A stretch of 64,000 nt of DNA, from assembly GCF_029210365.1 (NCBI RefSeq), contig NZ_JARGES010000041.1, positions 62,001 through 126,000 on the forward strand, written 5' to 3'. This document shows positions 46,038 to 55,516 of this stretch, one piece after another (the stretch's first letter is position 1; the number at the start of each line of letters is the position of its first letter). Origin of the DNA: Mesorhizobium sp. YIM 152430 (GTDB lineage: Bacteria; Pseudomonadota; Alphaproteobacteria; Rhizobiales; Rhizobiaceae). Both the position numbers and the translations under genes were made by a program. The notes under the pieces were generated by a model. The model ran no database searches. It saw nothing but the letters and a program-made list of their open reading frames with translations, and was not told where the DNA came from.

Positions 46038-46769
46038 ATGACGGAAAAGCTCGACCTTCAAGGGCGCGTCGCGCTCGTGACCGGCGCCTCGCGCGGCATT
46101 GGCTATCATGTCGCCAAGGAACTGGCGGCGGCCGGCGCGCATGTGATCGCGGTCGCCCGCACGGTGGGCGGGCTCGAAGAACTCGACAACGAAATCCAGG
46201 CGGCCGGCGGACAGGCGACGCTCGTCCCGCTCGACCTGATGGACATGTCCGGCATCGACCGGCTCGGCGGCGCGATCTTCGATCGCTGGGGCAAACTCGA
46301 CATCCTCGTCGCCAATGCGGGCATTCTCGGCATCATCGCGCCGATCGGCCATGTCGAGGCGAAGGTGTTCGACAAGGTGATGGCGACGAACGTCACCGGC
46401 ACATGGCGGCTCATCCGTTCGGTCGATCCGCTCCTGAGAAAATCCGATGCCGGCCGTGCCATCGCGATGACATCCGACCTCGCGGTGCATCCGCGCGCCT
46501 ATTGGGGCCCGTTCGCAGCGTCCAAGGCCGCCGTCGAGGCGATGGTGCGAAGCTGGGCGCTGGAGACGCAGAACTCGGCGCTGCGCGTCAATCTCGTCGA
46601 CCCCGGCCCGACGCGCACCGCGCATCGCGCGCTCGCCATGCCCGGCGAGGACCCGACGAGCATCCCGCACCCCTCCGAGATCGCCGCGCGGATCGCGGCG
46701 ACGGTTTCACCAAAGATCAGCGAGACAGGGCGGCTGTTCTCCGTGCGCGAGAACCGCTTCCTCGATTAG
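46038..46769 (+). CDS. SDR family oxidoreductase with Phe in place of catalytic Tyr
   Basis: 243 residues, YciK-like. Cofactor motif TGASRGIG (15-22) and NAG (93-95) are normal. Ser146 and Lys163 are present, but the catalytic Tyr position is Phe159 (GPFAASKAAV), where YciK and most SDRs have Tyr. Loss of the proton-relay hydroxyl should cripple standard dehydrogenase activity, so it may bind NAD(P)(H) without catalysis or use another residue. Starts 12 bases after purF; its stop overlaps the convergent osmC stop by 4 bases. Confidence 0.9.
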   Translation: MTEKLDLQGRVALVTGASRGIGYHVAKELAAAGAHVIAVARTVGGLEELDNEIQAAGGQATLVPLDLMDMSGIDRLGGAIFDRWGKLDILVANAGILGIIAPIGHVEAKVFDKVMATNVTGTWRLIRSVDPLLRKSDAGRAIAMTSDLAVHPRAYWGPFAASKAAVEAMVRSWALETQNSALRVNLVDPGPTRTAHRALAMPGEDPTSIPHPSEIAARIAATVSPKISETGRLFSVRENRFLD

Positions 46770-47269
46770 GCTGCGGTGACAGTCAGTTCCGGTTTCGTGT
46801 TGATGGTCTGGAAGACGACGCAGTAGCGCTCGGTCAGCTTCAACAGCGCGTCGATGCGCTCCTGCGGTTCATCGGTATCGAGATGGAAATTGAGACGGAT
46901 CGACTGGAAGCCGACCGGCGCGTCCTTCGCAACGCCGAGCGTGCCGCGAAAATCGAGATCGCCTTCGGCTTCGACCCTCGCATCGCCGAGCCGGAATTCG
47001 AGTGCGGTCGCGACGGCCTTCAGCGTGACGCCGGCGCAGGCGACGAGTGCTTCGAGCAGCATGTCGCCGGAGCACAATTCGGCGCCCGAGCCGCCGGTCG
47101 CGGGATGAAGGCCGGCCATTTCGAGCGCCCTCCCCGTGTCCACCTTGCAGGCGATCGACTGGTCGTCGAGCGTGCCTCTGGCCTTCAGCGTGACGATGGC
47201 AGCCTTGGCATCGTCCTTGTAGCGGGCCTTGAGCGGCGCCTGCAAGGTCTTCAGTTCCGTCGAATCCAT
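46766..47269 (-). CDS. OsmC family protein
   Basis: 167 residues. OsmC/Ohr fold, YhfA-like branch. Cysteines in AELCSGDMLL and LVACAGVTLK occupy the places of the redox pair in OsmC/Ohr peroxidases, though YhfA-type proteins are less well characterised. A third Cys lies in RYCVVF. ATG 47269 is preceded by GGGAGAT; the longer reading to 47293 is unlikely. Cytoplasmic. Confidence 0.87.
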   Translation of the reverse strand: MDSTELKTLQAPLKARYKDDAKAAIVTLKARGTLDDQSIACKVDTGRALEMAGLHPATGGSGAELCSGDMLLEALVACAGVTLKAVATALEFRLGDARVEAEGDLDFRGTLGVAKDAPVGFQSIRLNFHLDTDEPQERIDALLKLTERYCVVFQTINTKPELTVTAA

Positions 47270-47429
47270 GACTATCTCCCAATATGTTCTCAATGCTAAC
47301 TGCCCATCGGTCAGGCTGCCAGCGGAACAAGCGGGCCGGCATCCGGATTGACGTGGACTGCCATTCGGCTACCCTCCGCGCCAACGGCCGACAAGAGCCG
47401 CTTGGCCTCGAGAGGTTGGAGGTGCGGCA

Positions 47430-49631
47430 ATGCTCCAGACCGTTTTGATCATCGCCGGTGTCCTGGCGCTATGGGCGGCATTTGCGCTCTGGCTGTCGCA
47501 TCGGCAGGGGATATCGATACACCAGGCGCTGCTTTACGCGCCGCTGAAGCTTGTCTTCCGGATCGATGATTCGTCATTGCGCGCGGCGCAGACGCCGGGC
47601 CCGGTCATCTACGCGATATCGCACCAGTCGCGCCTCGACCCGGCCTTGATGCTGTCGGTCCTGCCCAACGACACGCTGCATATCCTCGACGAGGCGTCGT
47701 CGCGTGCGATGTGGCTCGAACCATGGCGCGAACTTGCGCGCACGATCGCCTTCAAGGCGCAGCATGTCTTCGTCAATCGCCGGCTGACCCGCCGCCTCAA
47801 GGGAAATGGCCGGCTCGCCGTCTATTTTCCCTTCGACGCCGAACCGGACGTCAAGAGCTTCCGGCTCTACCGGGCAGTCGCCAAGATCGCGGTTTCGGCC
47901 GACGCCAAAGTCGTGCCGATCTATATTCGCGGATCGAGCCATCTGCCTGGCGCCTACGAGCCCGCCGCCAAGACGCCGCGCCAGCTTCTGCCGAAACTGC
48001 GCATCATGGCACTCCCGGCCCGCACCATCGGCGAACTGGTCGAGGACGCCGGGCCGGTCGGCATCACCACGTCGAACGCCCTGTTCGACCGCGTCGCGGA
48101 AGCACGCTTCTTCAGCCAGGGGCGGCCGAAGACCATTTTCCATGCAGTGCGCAGCGCAGCGCTCCTCTACGGTCCCGGCCGCGTGATCGCCGAGGATGTC
48201 GCCGGCGAAAAACTCGTCTATCGCGCGCTGTTCGCCAAAGCGAGAATCCTGTCGGGCAAGCTTGTCGAGATCGGCACCAGCGGCGACATTGTCGGACTTC
48301 TCCTGCCCAACGCAGCGCAGAGCATCGCGACGTTCCTCGCGCTCCAGTCCGCCGGTCGGGTGGTCGCGATGATGGGTGCGGGCGTCGGTCCGGTCGACCT
48401 CGTGCGCGACGGCACGATCCGAATCGTCGTCACATCGCGCGCCCATGTCGAGAAAGCACGGCTGGCCGGCGACATCGAAGCCATCGCGGCTGCCGGCGGG
48501 CGCATCGTCTATGTCGAGGATCTGGAAAGCTCGGTGACGATGTCCGAGCGGGTTCTGGGCTGGATCGCCTGGCGCGCGCGACGCCTGCCCCGCCAGGCGG
48601 ACGATGCCGCGGTCGTGCTCTTCAAGCAGACGGCGAACGGCCAGCGCGGCGTCGTCCTCAGCCACGCCAATCTGATCGCCAATGCCGCGCAGATCGAGGC
48701 CCGGCTGGTGCTTTCGCGCAGCGACACGATCCTCTCAGTGCTGCCGCTCCATACGGCGCTCGGACTGACGGTCGGCCTTATACTGCCGTTGATGAAGGGC
48801 GTGCGCGCGCTCGCCTATCCCTCGCCGCTGCACACGCGCCAGATCCCGCAGGTTGCGGGAACCCGGCATCCGACAATCCTGTTCGCCACCGATGCCCTGC
48901 TCGCGGCCTATGCAAAAGCGGCACAGACCAATGATTTCGACAGTTTGCGCCTGATCGTCTCCGGCGGCGAGCGCCTGCGCGCGGCCACCCGCCAGCTTTG
49001 GGCCGACCGTTTCGGCAAGACGATCATGGAAGGCTATGGGCTGACCGAGGCATCGCCCGTCGTTGCAGTCAACTCGATCACTCATGGCCGGGCGGGCACG
49101 GTCGGTCGCCTGTTGCCGGGGATGCGGATGCGCATCGAGCCGATCGACGGCTTCGAGTTGGGCGGCAGACTGAAGATCGCCGGCCCGAACATTGCAATTC
49201 GCTATCTTTCTGCGGATGAAGCCATGGCGACGGATGGCTGGTTCGACACGGGCGATATCGTCTCGGTCGATCGCGAAGGCTATCTGACCACGCTTGGACG
49301 TGCAGGCCGACTTGCCGTCATAGGCGGCACGACCGTCTCGCTTGCGCTGGTCGAGGAGGCTGCGGAGGCCATATGGCCGAATTCGATTCATGCCGCCGTC
49401 GCGCTGAGAGGCACTACGGGCGATGACCAGATCGTTCTCGTCACCACCCATCCCGATGCAGACCGCGCCGTTCTGGCCCGGCAATGGAAGCGGCACGGTT
49501 TCGACGATGCGGTCCTTCCATCGAAGCTGATCCCCATTCGCTCGATGCCGACGACCACGAACGGACGGATCGACCATGCCAGGCTGGTGGCGATCTGCGA
49601 GGAAGAACTCGGTCTAAGCAGCGCCGCTTGA
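47430..49631 (+). CDS. Aas-like lysophospholipid acyltransferase / AMP-dependent ligase fusion
   Basis: 733 residues. N-terminal membrane helix (3-23), then a PlsC-type acyltransferase domain with HQSRLD (His65, Asp70). The second half (about 230-733) is an acyl-adenylate-forming domain with GYGLTEASP and GWFDTGDIV intact. Its nucleotide-binding loop, however, reads FKQTANGQRGV (398-408), lacking the usual T-S-G core and Lys, and the C-terminal catalytic Lys is Arg713 (TTNGRIDH). E. coli Aas reacylates 2-acyl-glycerophosphoethanolamine. Here the ligase half may be weak or inactive. The 3' end overlaps pssA by 18 bases. Confidence 0.85.
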   Translation: MLQTVLIIAGVLALWAAFALWLSHRQGISIHQALLYAPLKLVFRIDDSSLRAAQTPGPVIYAISHQSRLDPALMLSVLPNDTLHILDEASSRAMWLEPWRELARTIAFKAQHVFVNRRLTRRLKGNGRLAVYFPFDAEPDVKSFRLYRAVAKIAVSADAKVVPIYIRGSSHLPGAYEPAAKTPRQLLPKLRIMALPARTIGELVEDAGPVGITTSNALFDRVAEARFFSQGRPKTIFHAVRSAALLYGPGRVIAEDVAGEKLVYRALFAKARILSGKLVEIGTSGDIVGLLLPNAAQSIATFLALQSAGRVVAMMGAGVGPVDLVRDGTIRIVVTSRAHVEKARLAGDIEAIAAAGGRIVYVEDLESSVTMSERVLGWIAWRARRLPRQADDAAVVLFKQTANGQRGVVLSHANLIANAAQIEARLVLSRSDTILSVLPLHTALGLTVGLILPLMKGVRALAYPSPLHTRQIPQVAGTRHPTILFATDALLAAYAKAAQTNDFDSLRLIVSGGERLRAATRQLWADRFGKTIMEGYGLTEASPVVAVNSITHGRAGTVGRLLPGMRMRIEPIDGFELGGRLKIAGPNIAIRYLSADEAMATDGWFDTGDIVSVDREGYLTTLGRAGRLAVIGGTTVSLALVEEAAEAIWPNSIHAAVALRGTTGDDQIVLVTTHPDADRAVLARQWKRHGFDDAVLPSKLIPIRSMPTTTNGRIDHARLVAICEEELGLSSAA

Positions 49632-50450
49632 ATCGTCCGTTTGTGCGGGTTGCGCCTCGCGGACGGCACGTTCGGCGCGGCGGGCATAGGCGCGTACGCT
49701 GAAGGGCAGCATTGCGAAATAGGCTGCCGCCGTCAGCGCCAGCGTCGTCCAGGTATAGCTGAACAAAAGCGCTACATAGCCGACGATCGCCAGCATCAGC
49801 GGCAGAACCAGATCGCGCCGCACCCGCATCCCGCTCGACTTGCCCGAATAGACCGGCAACTGGCTGACCAGAAGCAGCGCGACGCCGACGGTGAATGCCG
49901 CGGAAACGAAACCGAAGGTCTGATTCACCGGCACGCCGATCAGGCCGAGATAGACCGGCATCAGAACCAGAAGCGCACCTGCGGGAGCCGGCACGCCGAC
50001 GAAATAGTCGTTCTGCCAGGCGGGTCGATCCGGATCGTCGAGCATGACGTTGAAGCGCGCGAGGCGCAGGCAGCAGGCGATGGCGAAGACGAGCGCCGCC
50101 GTCCAGCCGACGGCGCCGGCACTGTCGAGCACATAGGCATAGAGCACCAGTGCGGGGGCCACGCCGAAATTCATGATGTCGGCGAGCGAATCCATCTGCG
50201 CACCGAAAGAAGAACTCGCCTTCAACATGCGGGCCAGACGACCGTCGAGCGCGTCGAGGAAAGCGGCGACCAAGACCATCGCCACCGCGATCTCGAACCG
50301 GCCCTCGAAAGCGAGGCGGATGCCGGACAGGCCGGCGCAGATCGCCAGAACGGTGACGAGGTTCGGCAGGATCAGGCGCAGCGGAATCTCGCGCAGGCGC
50401 GGGCTGCGGCGGCGTCCATTGGGATCGTATGGGGCAAACGGTCCCTTCAC
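49614..50450 (-). CDS. pssA: Phosphatidylserine synthase
   Basis: 278 residues, type II membrane-bound enzyme. Full CDP-alcohol phosphotransferase signature: D69 G70, A73 R74, G83, D87, D91. Six to eight hydrophobic segments. Makes phosphatidylserine from CDP-diacylglycerol and serine. The start is GTG at 50450 overlapping the psd stop (GTGA), so psd and pssA are coupled and encode consecutive steps. Confidence 0.94.
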   Translation of the reverse strand: MKGPFAPYDPNGRRRSPRLREIPLRLILPNLVTVLAICAGLSGIRLAFEGRFEIAVAMVLVAAFLDALDGRLARMLKASSSFGAQMDSLADIMNFGVAPALVLYAYVLDSAGAVGWTAALVFAIACCLRLARFNVMLDDPDRPAWQNDYFVGVPAPAGALLVLMPVYLGLIGVPVNQTFGFVSAAFTVGVALLLVSQLPVYSGKSSGMRVRRDLVLPLMLAIVGYVALLFSYTWTTLALTAAAYFAMLPFSVRAYARRAERAVREAQPAQTDDSSGAA

Positions 50451-51145
50451 GAGACACGCACCAGCGGCGGAGTGATCGAGGCGTCGAACTCGGCGATGAT
50501 CGTCTCGCCCGCCACCGCCGACTGGCCGACATGGACGCGGGTGACGGCCTTGCGCGGCAGGTAGACATCCAGACGCGAGCCGAAGCGGATGATGCCGAAG
50601 CGCTCGCCGATGCCGATGTCGCTGTCGGCGTCCGCCCAGCAGACGATGCGGCGCGCGACGAGACCCGCCACCTGCACCACGCCCACCTGCCCATTCGGGC
50701 TTTCGATGACGAGGCCGTTGCGCTCGTTCTCGCTGCTCGCCTTGTCGAGTTCGGCATTGACGAACTTGCCGGGGCGATACTCGATCTTCGAAATCCGGCC
50801 GCGCACGGGCGCGCGGTTCACATGGCAGTTGAAGACGTTCATGAAGACCGAGATGCGAGTCATTTCCTCTGCGCCAAGCCCCAGTTCCCGCGGCGGAACG
50901 GCCGGGCCGACGGCCGAGACCATGCCGTCAGCGGGACTGACGACGAGCTTGTCGTCGACCGGCGTCACGCGCTCGGGATCGCGGAAGAAGTAGGTACACC
51001 AGGCCGTCAAGATCAGCCCGATCCAGAAGAGCGTGGTCGAGAAAATGCCAAGCAGCAGCGTCACGCCCGCAAAGATCGCAATGAAGGGATAGCCCTCCCG
51101 ATTGATCGGGACGAAAGTGTTCTTGATCGTGTCGACAAGGCTCAT
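50447..51145 (-). CDS. psd: Phosphatidylserine decarboxylase
   Basis: 232 residues, the short rhizobial form. Converts phosphatidylserine to phosphatidylethanolamine. Two hydrophobic segments near 20-52; the conserved [13 protein letters not shown]; and the self-cleavage site Gly189-Ser190 (FGSR), where cleavage forms the pyruvoyl group on Ser190. Most Psd proteins read LGST or GSS here. ATG 51145; upstream frame is not family-like. Confidence 0.95.
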   Translation of the reverse strand: MSLVDTIKNTFVPINREGYPFIAIFAGVTLLLGIFSTTLFWIGLILTAWCTYFFRDPERVTPVDDKLVVSPADGMVSAVGPAVPPRELGLGAEEMTRISVFMNVFNCHVNRAPVRGRISKIEYRPGKFVNAELDKASSENERNGLVIESPNGQVGVVQVAGLVARRIVCWADADSDIGIGERFGIIRFGSRLDVYLPRKAVTRVHVGQSAVAGETIIAEFDASITPPLVRVS

Positions 51146-51215
51146 GAAAATCGCTGCTCTGATCTGATTGGGGAGTGCGACCTGATTAGCCGAACATCCC
51201 CCAACCCGCAACGCA

Positions 51216-53156
51216 TCACTCCGCCGGCTGTTCCTCGCTCACTTCTGGGGTGCGGCGGCGAACGACAACGCCAAGCTCATCCTCCTCGCGCGCCTTGCGC
51301 AGCTTTTCCTCCGCCTCGCTCGCCTCGCGCTGGCGTGCCCACATCGCCGAATAGAGCCCTTTGGCCAGAAGCAGGTCGGCATGGCGTCCACGCTCGGCGA
51401 TCATGCCGTCTTTCAGGACGATGATCTCGTCGGCGCCGATGACGGTCGACAGGCGATGCGCGATGACGATGGTGGTGCGGCCCTTCGAGACCAGGTCGAG
51501 CGCTGCCTGGATCTCCTGTTCCGTCTGGGTGTCGAGCGCGGATGTCGCCTCGTCGAGGATGAGGATCGGAGGGGCCTTGAGAATCGTCCGCGCGATGGCG
51601 ACACGTTGCTTCTCGCCGCCCGAAAGCTTCAGCCCCCGCTCGCCGACCATCGCCTTGTAGCCGTCCGGCAGGCGCTCGATGAAGGGGCCGATCTGGGCCA
51701 GTTCGGCCGCGCGGCGGACCTCGTCCTCGCCTGCCGAGACGCGGCCGTAGCGGATGTTGTAGGCGATGGTGTCGTTGAAGAGCACCGTGTCCTGCGGGAC
51801 CATGCCGATGGCGGCGCGCAGGCTCTCCTGCGTCACGTCGCGCACGTCCTGCCCGTCGATGGTGATCGATCCCGAGCCGATGTCGTAGAAGCGGTAGAGA
51901 AGCCGCGAGACGGTCGACTTGCCCGCACCGGACGGGCCGACGATCGCCACCGTTCTGCCGGCGGGCACCTCGAACGAGACGCCCTTCAGGATCGGCCGTG
52001 CCGGATCATAGGCGAAATGCACGTCGTCGAAGCGAACGGTCGCCTCCTCGATGACCAGCGCCTTGGCGCCGGGCCTGTCGGTGACCTCCTGCGGCACGTC
52101 GAGCAAATCGAACATGTTCTCGATGTCGGTCAGGCCCTGGCGGATTTCGCGGTAGATGAAGCCGATGAAGTTGAGCGGCACGGACAATTGCATCAGCATG
52201 GCGTTGATGAAGACGAAATCGCCGAGCGTGTGGGTGCCGCGCGCGACCTCCCACGCCGACAGCGCCATGACCAGCGCCATGCCGACGCCGAAGATGACGC
52301 CCTGGCCGAAGTTCAGCCAACCGAGCGAGGTCCAGGTCTTGGTCGCGGCATCCTCGTAGCGCGCCATCGACTTGTCGAAGCGGCCGGCCTCCATCTTCTC
52401 GTTGCCGAAATATTTGACGGTTTCGAAATTCAGCAGCGAATCGATCGCCTTGGTGTTGGCATCAGTGTCGCTGTCGTTCATCTCGCGGCGGATCTGGATG
52501 CGCCAGTCCGACGCCTTGACCGTGAACCAGGTGTAGAGCCAGACCGTGACGGCGATGATGGCGACATAGATCCAGCCATAGGCGACGGCGAAGATGATCG
52601 CGGTCAGCGCGAATTCGAGGATCGTCGGCACCGTGTTGAGAATGGTGAAGCGGACAATGGATTCGATGCCCTTGGTGCCGCGCTCGATGATCCTCGACAG
52701 GCCGCCGGTGCGTCGTTCCAAGTGAAAGCGCAACGACAATTCGTGCATGTGAACGAAGGTCTTGTAGGCAAGCTGGCGCACCGCGTGCTGCCCGACCTTT
52801 GCGAAGAGCGCGTCGCGCAACTGGTTGAGGCCGAGTTGGACGATGCGCACGGCATTATAGGCCAGCACCAGCATGACCGGGGCGACGAGGATGGCGGGGA
52901 TGTAATCGGGGGCGACGAACTCTCCGTTCAGCGCATCCGTCGCCCATTTGAAGAAATAGGGCACGAGGACGAGGATCAGCTTGGCGACGACGAGGAAAAC
53001 CGTCGCCCAGACGACGCGCATCTTCAGGTCCGGCCGGTCGTCGGGCCACATATAAGGCCACAGATTGACCAGCGTCGCGAAGACGGAGCCGCTGTCGGCC
53101 GATACGGTCTTAGATGCCAATTTTGCTGTCCTGCGAAGAGTGGGTTGCCGCGGCAT
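51216..53156 (-). CDS. ABC exporter of the Atm1 type (heavy-metal/glutathione-conjugate)
   Basis: 646 residues, half-transporter: six membrane helices (about 45-340) fused to an ATPase with Walker [11 protein letters not shown], signature LSGGEKQR, Walker [25 protein letters not shown] is the Atm1 hallmark; Novosphingobium Atm1 exports metal-glutathione complexes. ATG 53156 overlaps arsR by 47 bases without a good ribosome-binding site. TTG 53120, with AGGA seven bases before it, is an attractive alternative that trims 12 residues. Being behind an ArsR-type regulator supports metal detoxification. Confidence 0.9.
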   Translation of the reverse strand: MPRQPTLRRTAKLASKTVSADSGSVFATLVNLWPYMWPDDRPDLKMRVVWATVFLVVAKLILVLVPYFFKWATDALNGEFVAPDYIPAILVAPVMLVLAYNAVRIVQLGLNQLRDALFAKVGQHAVRQLAYKTFVHMHELSLRFHLERRTGGLSRIIERGTKGIESIVRFTILNTVPTILEFALTAIIFAVAYGWIYVAIIAVTVWLYTWFTVKASDWRIQIRREMNDSDTDANTKAIDSLLNFETVKYFGNEKMEAGRFDKSMARYEDAATKTWTSLGWLNFGQGVIFGVGMALVMALSAWEVARGTHTLGDFVFINAMLMQLSVPLNFIGFIYREIRQGLTDIENMFDLLDVPQEVTDRPGAKALVIEEATVRFDDVHFAYDPARPILKGVSFEVPAGRTVAIVGPSGAGKSTVSRLLYRFYDIGSGSITIDGQDVRDVTQESLRAAIGMVPQDTVLFNDTIAYNIRYGRVSAGEDEVRRAAELAQIGPFIERLPDGYKAMVGERGLKLSGGEKQRVAIARTILKAPPILILDEATSALDTQTEQEIQAALDLVSKGRTTIVIAHRLSTVIGADEIIVLKDGMIAERGRHADLLLAKGLYSAMWARQREASEAEEKLRKAREEDELGVVVRRRTPEVSEEQPAE

Positions 53157-53460
53157 GGTTGGCGCAGCACATGTCGATCAGGCCGGCGACACCGCGCGAC
53201 AGGCTCGCCAGAGCCTCGCGGTCGACCTCATAGCGCGAACGCGGCCGCTCGGGGCGATAGGTGACGAGCCCCACCTCGACCAGAATTTTCAGATGTTGCG
53301 AAACCGTCGACTGGGCGAGGTCCAGGCATTCGACGACCTCCTTGCAGCAGCAGGCTGGTCGCGACGACAGATGCTTGAGAATATGAAGACGCGCGGGGTG
53401 GGCCAGAGCGCCAAGCCGTGCCGCCATCTCGTTCGCATTGCAGATTTGATCGGTCTTCAT
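53110..53460 (-). CDS. ArsR/SmtB family metalloregulator
   Basis: 116 residues, winged helix-turn-helix; recognition helix in QSTVSQHLKILVEVG. Unusually rich in potential metal ligands: Cys37-38-39 (ACCCKEV), Cys45, Cys98-99, His102, His107, plus Cys7. It is expected to repress its own operon until a thiophilic metal binds. The start codon (53458-53460) lies inside a perfect inverted repeat, so the transcript may be leaderless or nearly so. Overlaps the Atm1-type exporter gene it probably controls. Confidence 0.93.
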   Translation of the reverse strand: MKTDQICNANEMAARLGALAHPARLHILKHLSSRPACCCKEVVECLDLAQSTVSQHLKILVEVGLVTYRPERPRSRYEVDREALASLSRGVAGLIDMCCANHAAATHSSQDSKIGI

Positions 53461-53491
53461 CGTTCATCGTCGATATACGATGAACGATGAA
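53456..53491. promoter_or_regulatory. Perfect 15-bp inverted repeat, candidate ArsR operator
   Basis: TTCATCGTTCATCGT (53456-53470), spacer CGATAT, then its exact reverse complement (53477-53491). Each arm also contains the half-repeat TTCATCGT twice, overlapping. It covers the arsR start codon and a possible -10 (TATATC on the minus strand, 53472-53477), with TTGCCA at 53493-53498 as a -35 at 15-base spacing. Ideal for autorepression. Confidence 0.7.
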
Positions 53492-53494
53492 ATG

Positions 53495-53522
53495 GCAAGA
53501 CCGCCCCTGGAGGCGGCCTTGC
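53495..53522 (-). terminator. Terminator of the LysM protein gene
   Basis: GCAAGACCGCC (53495-53505) and GGCGGCCTTGC (53512-53522) pair with one mismatch, just beyond the LysM gene stop (53525) on its transcript, followed by CATTTCATC. It separates that gene from arsR. Confidence 0.65.
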
Positions 53523-53524
53523 AT

Positions 53525-55390
53525 TTACTGACTGTCGGTGACCGGGGCGATCTGGTCGGAAACCGTGCTCATATCCGCCTTCTCGCCTTCCTCGGTCTCG
53601 TCGGGAACGGCAAAGACCTGACCTGGCCAGATCATGTCTGGATCGCGGATCTGTTCCTGATTGGCGAGATAGATGGTCGAATAGCGCACGCCGCGCCCGT
53701 AGACGCGCCGGGAAATCCGCCACAGCGTATCGCCGCGCCGGATGATGACTGCGCCATCGGCAGCCTGAAGCGGTTCGGCCATCGTTTCCGCAATTGCAGC
53801 GGCTTGCGGCATGGCGTCGTCAGTCCGCGCCGAACCGGTGCCGGCCGTCGCAGCGCCCGGCGGGGCTGCGATCTCGTCGGCTGGATCGGCAGGTGGCCGA
53901 TCGGCGGAGGCGGCGGCAGCTGGTGCATCTGCATCGGATTCAGCCTCGATGGCCGCTGCTTCGCCTCCGATTTGCGCCTGAGACTGCGACGAGGCCGGGG
54001 GAGTGGCATTGCCGGTCGAAGACGATACGCCGCCGACGACCGTCCCGGCGCCATCACCGGCAGGAGCGACCTCCTCTCGTGCGGTAGCGGGCGGGGCGGC
54101 GGGAGTTCCAGATTCGGCAGTTCCCGCTTCGGCGGGCGCGCGCTCGGCAGGCGCGACGGCTGCCACCGCCTCACCCGGTTCGCGCTGGAACGGGACCGCT
54201 GCGCGGGCCGTCACTTCGCCGCCGGGGCCGATGACGTCGGCGCGCACGATATAGTCGCCCACCGGCAATTCGGTCTGCGTTTCGATCAGGAAGCGCCCAC
54301 CTTCCGACACGCGCGTCTCGCCGAGCAGGATCTCGTTGGCATAGACGCGCACGGTCGTGCCTGCGGCACCCCGCCCGGCCACGAACACCGTTCCGCCCTC
54401 GATCTCGATCGCCTCGACTGCGAGCGAATTGCGCGGACTTGCCGGCCTGTCCTGGGTCGGGGACGTCCGGGGATCAGATCGCGCGGCTATTTGCGGCTCG
54501 TCGCCTGCCTCATCCGCCGCCCTATCGGCATCCGGTTCGGCAGGCGCATCGTCGCCCGTTACGGCCGGTGCCGATTCTTCTTCCATATCGGCAGCGTCCT
54601 GCGCGGCGGCTGAAATCTCTGCTGAGGACTGGTCGCCCGGCGCATCCTCGACGGGTGCGGCGGAGGACTCTGGAACTGCATCGATCGCGGCCTTCTCCTG
54701 CGTGACCACGGTTTCGGCCTGAACTTCCGGGACGGTGATCAGCCGCGAAGGCGCGCCCGGTTCCTCGACGAGGGCCAGAACCTGCCCGTCCTGCGTATCC
54801 GGGACGGAAACGACGGCGGTTTCGAGGGATGTCGTGACCAGCCCCTCGCCGGGGCCGGTCGAGCGCAGCACGATCTGATAGTCGCCGGGGCGCAGCGCAT
54901 CGTCGAGCACGGCAGCGAAGTCACCGGACGGTCCCACCTCGGCGCGCGCGATGATTTCGGCGCCCGACACGACTTCGAGATCCGAATTCGGTTCGGCGCT
55001 GCCTGCGATCACCATCGATCCGTCGGGTTCGACACGAACGATGTCGAAGGACGGCACCACGAGATCGTCGTTCGCCTCCGCCTGTTCCGGTTCCGCTACG
55101 GCCGCGACCTCGGCGGGCGCTCCAGGCGTTTCAGGTGCGTCCTGCGCCACATCATCGGGCGCGGCGGGTGTCGCCTCTCCTGCGGAAACGTCCTCCGCAG
55201 CCTGCGGCGCATCTTCTTCTTGCGGCGTTTCGGCCGTAGATTGCGGCTCGTCGGGCTCGGCCGCAGCCATCGGCGCGGAACTTTCCTCCACCGCCCATGG
55301 ATCATGGATGCCGGTGTAATAGACCATTGCAGCCGCAGCGGTGGACCCGCCTGCGGCGAACAACAAGATTTTCAGCCAGTTCGCGACCAT
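53525..55390 (-). CDS. LysM peptidoglycan-binding protein with Ig-like segments
   Basis: 621 residues, one N-terminal membrane helix (about 5-25) and the rest probably periplasmic. Long Ala/Pro/Glu-rich disordered stretches are broken by two beta-rich Ig-like segments, about 105-185 (VPSFDIVRVEPDGSMVIAG) and 345-415 (EIEGGTVFVAGRG). A C-terminal LysM domain lies near 550-600 (RRGDTLWRISRRVYG to WPGQVFAVP). Likely tethers the inner membrane to peptidoglycan; conserved in rhizobia, role unknown. Divergent from the LOG gene. Confidence 0.88.
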   Translation of the reverse strand: MVANWLKILLFAAGGSTAAAAMVYYTGIHDPWAVEESSAPMAAAEPDEPQSTAETPQEEDAPQAAEDVSAGEATPAAPDDVAQDAPETPGAPAEVAAVAEPEQAEANDDLVVPSFDIVRVEPDGSMVIAGSAEPNSDLEVVSGAEIIARAEVGPSGDFAAVLDDALRPGDYQIVLRSTGPGEGLVTTSLETAVVSVPDTQDGQVLALVEEPGAPSRLITVPEVQAETVVTQEKAAIDAVPESSAAPVEDAPGDQSSAEISAAAQDAADMEEESAPAVTGDDAPAEPDADRAADEAGDEPQIAARSDPRTSPTQDRPASPRNSLAVEAIEIEGGTVFVAGRGAAGTTVRVYANEILLGETRVSEGGRFLIETQTELPVGDYIVRADVIGPGGEVTARAAVPFQREPGEAVAAVAPAERAPAEAGTAESGTPAAPPATAREEVAPAGDGAGTVVGGVSSSTGNATPPASSQSQAQIGGEAAAIEAESDADAPAAAASADRPPADPADEIAAPPGAATAGTGSARTDDAMPQAAAIAETMAEPLQAADGAVIIRRGDTLWRISRRVYGRGVRYSTIYLANQEQIRDPDMIWPGQVFAVPDETEEGEKADMSTVSDQIAPVTDSQ

Positions 55391-55516
55391 TCGTGCCTTC
55401 CCGAAACCGGTCTCAAAGCCGGCAAAGCCCGGTTTATCCGGTTTCCCGCACCGCTACAAGAAAAAGGCCACAGCCAAGACTTGACCTCACGGATTACGCG
55501 CCTACCCATTGGGATC

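Noticed and set aside
51381-53264. Rightward open frame of 627 codons opposite the Atm1-type exporter
   Set aside because: Antisense shadow of a well-supported ABC gene; composition dominated by Asp, Arg and Val, with no recognisable motif.
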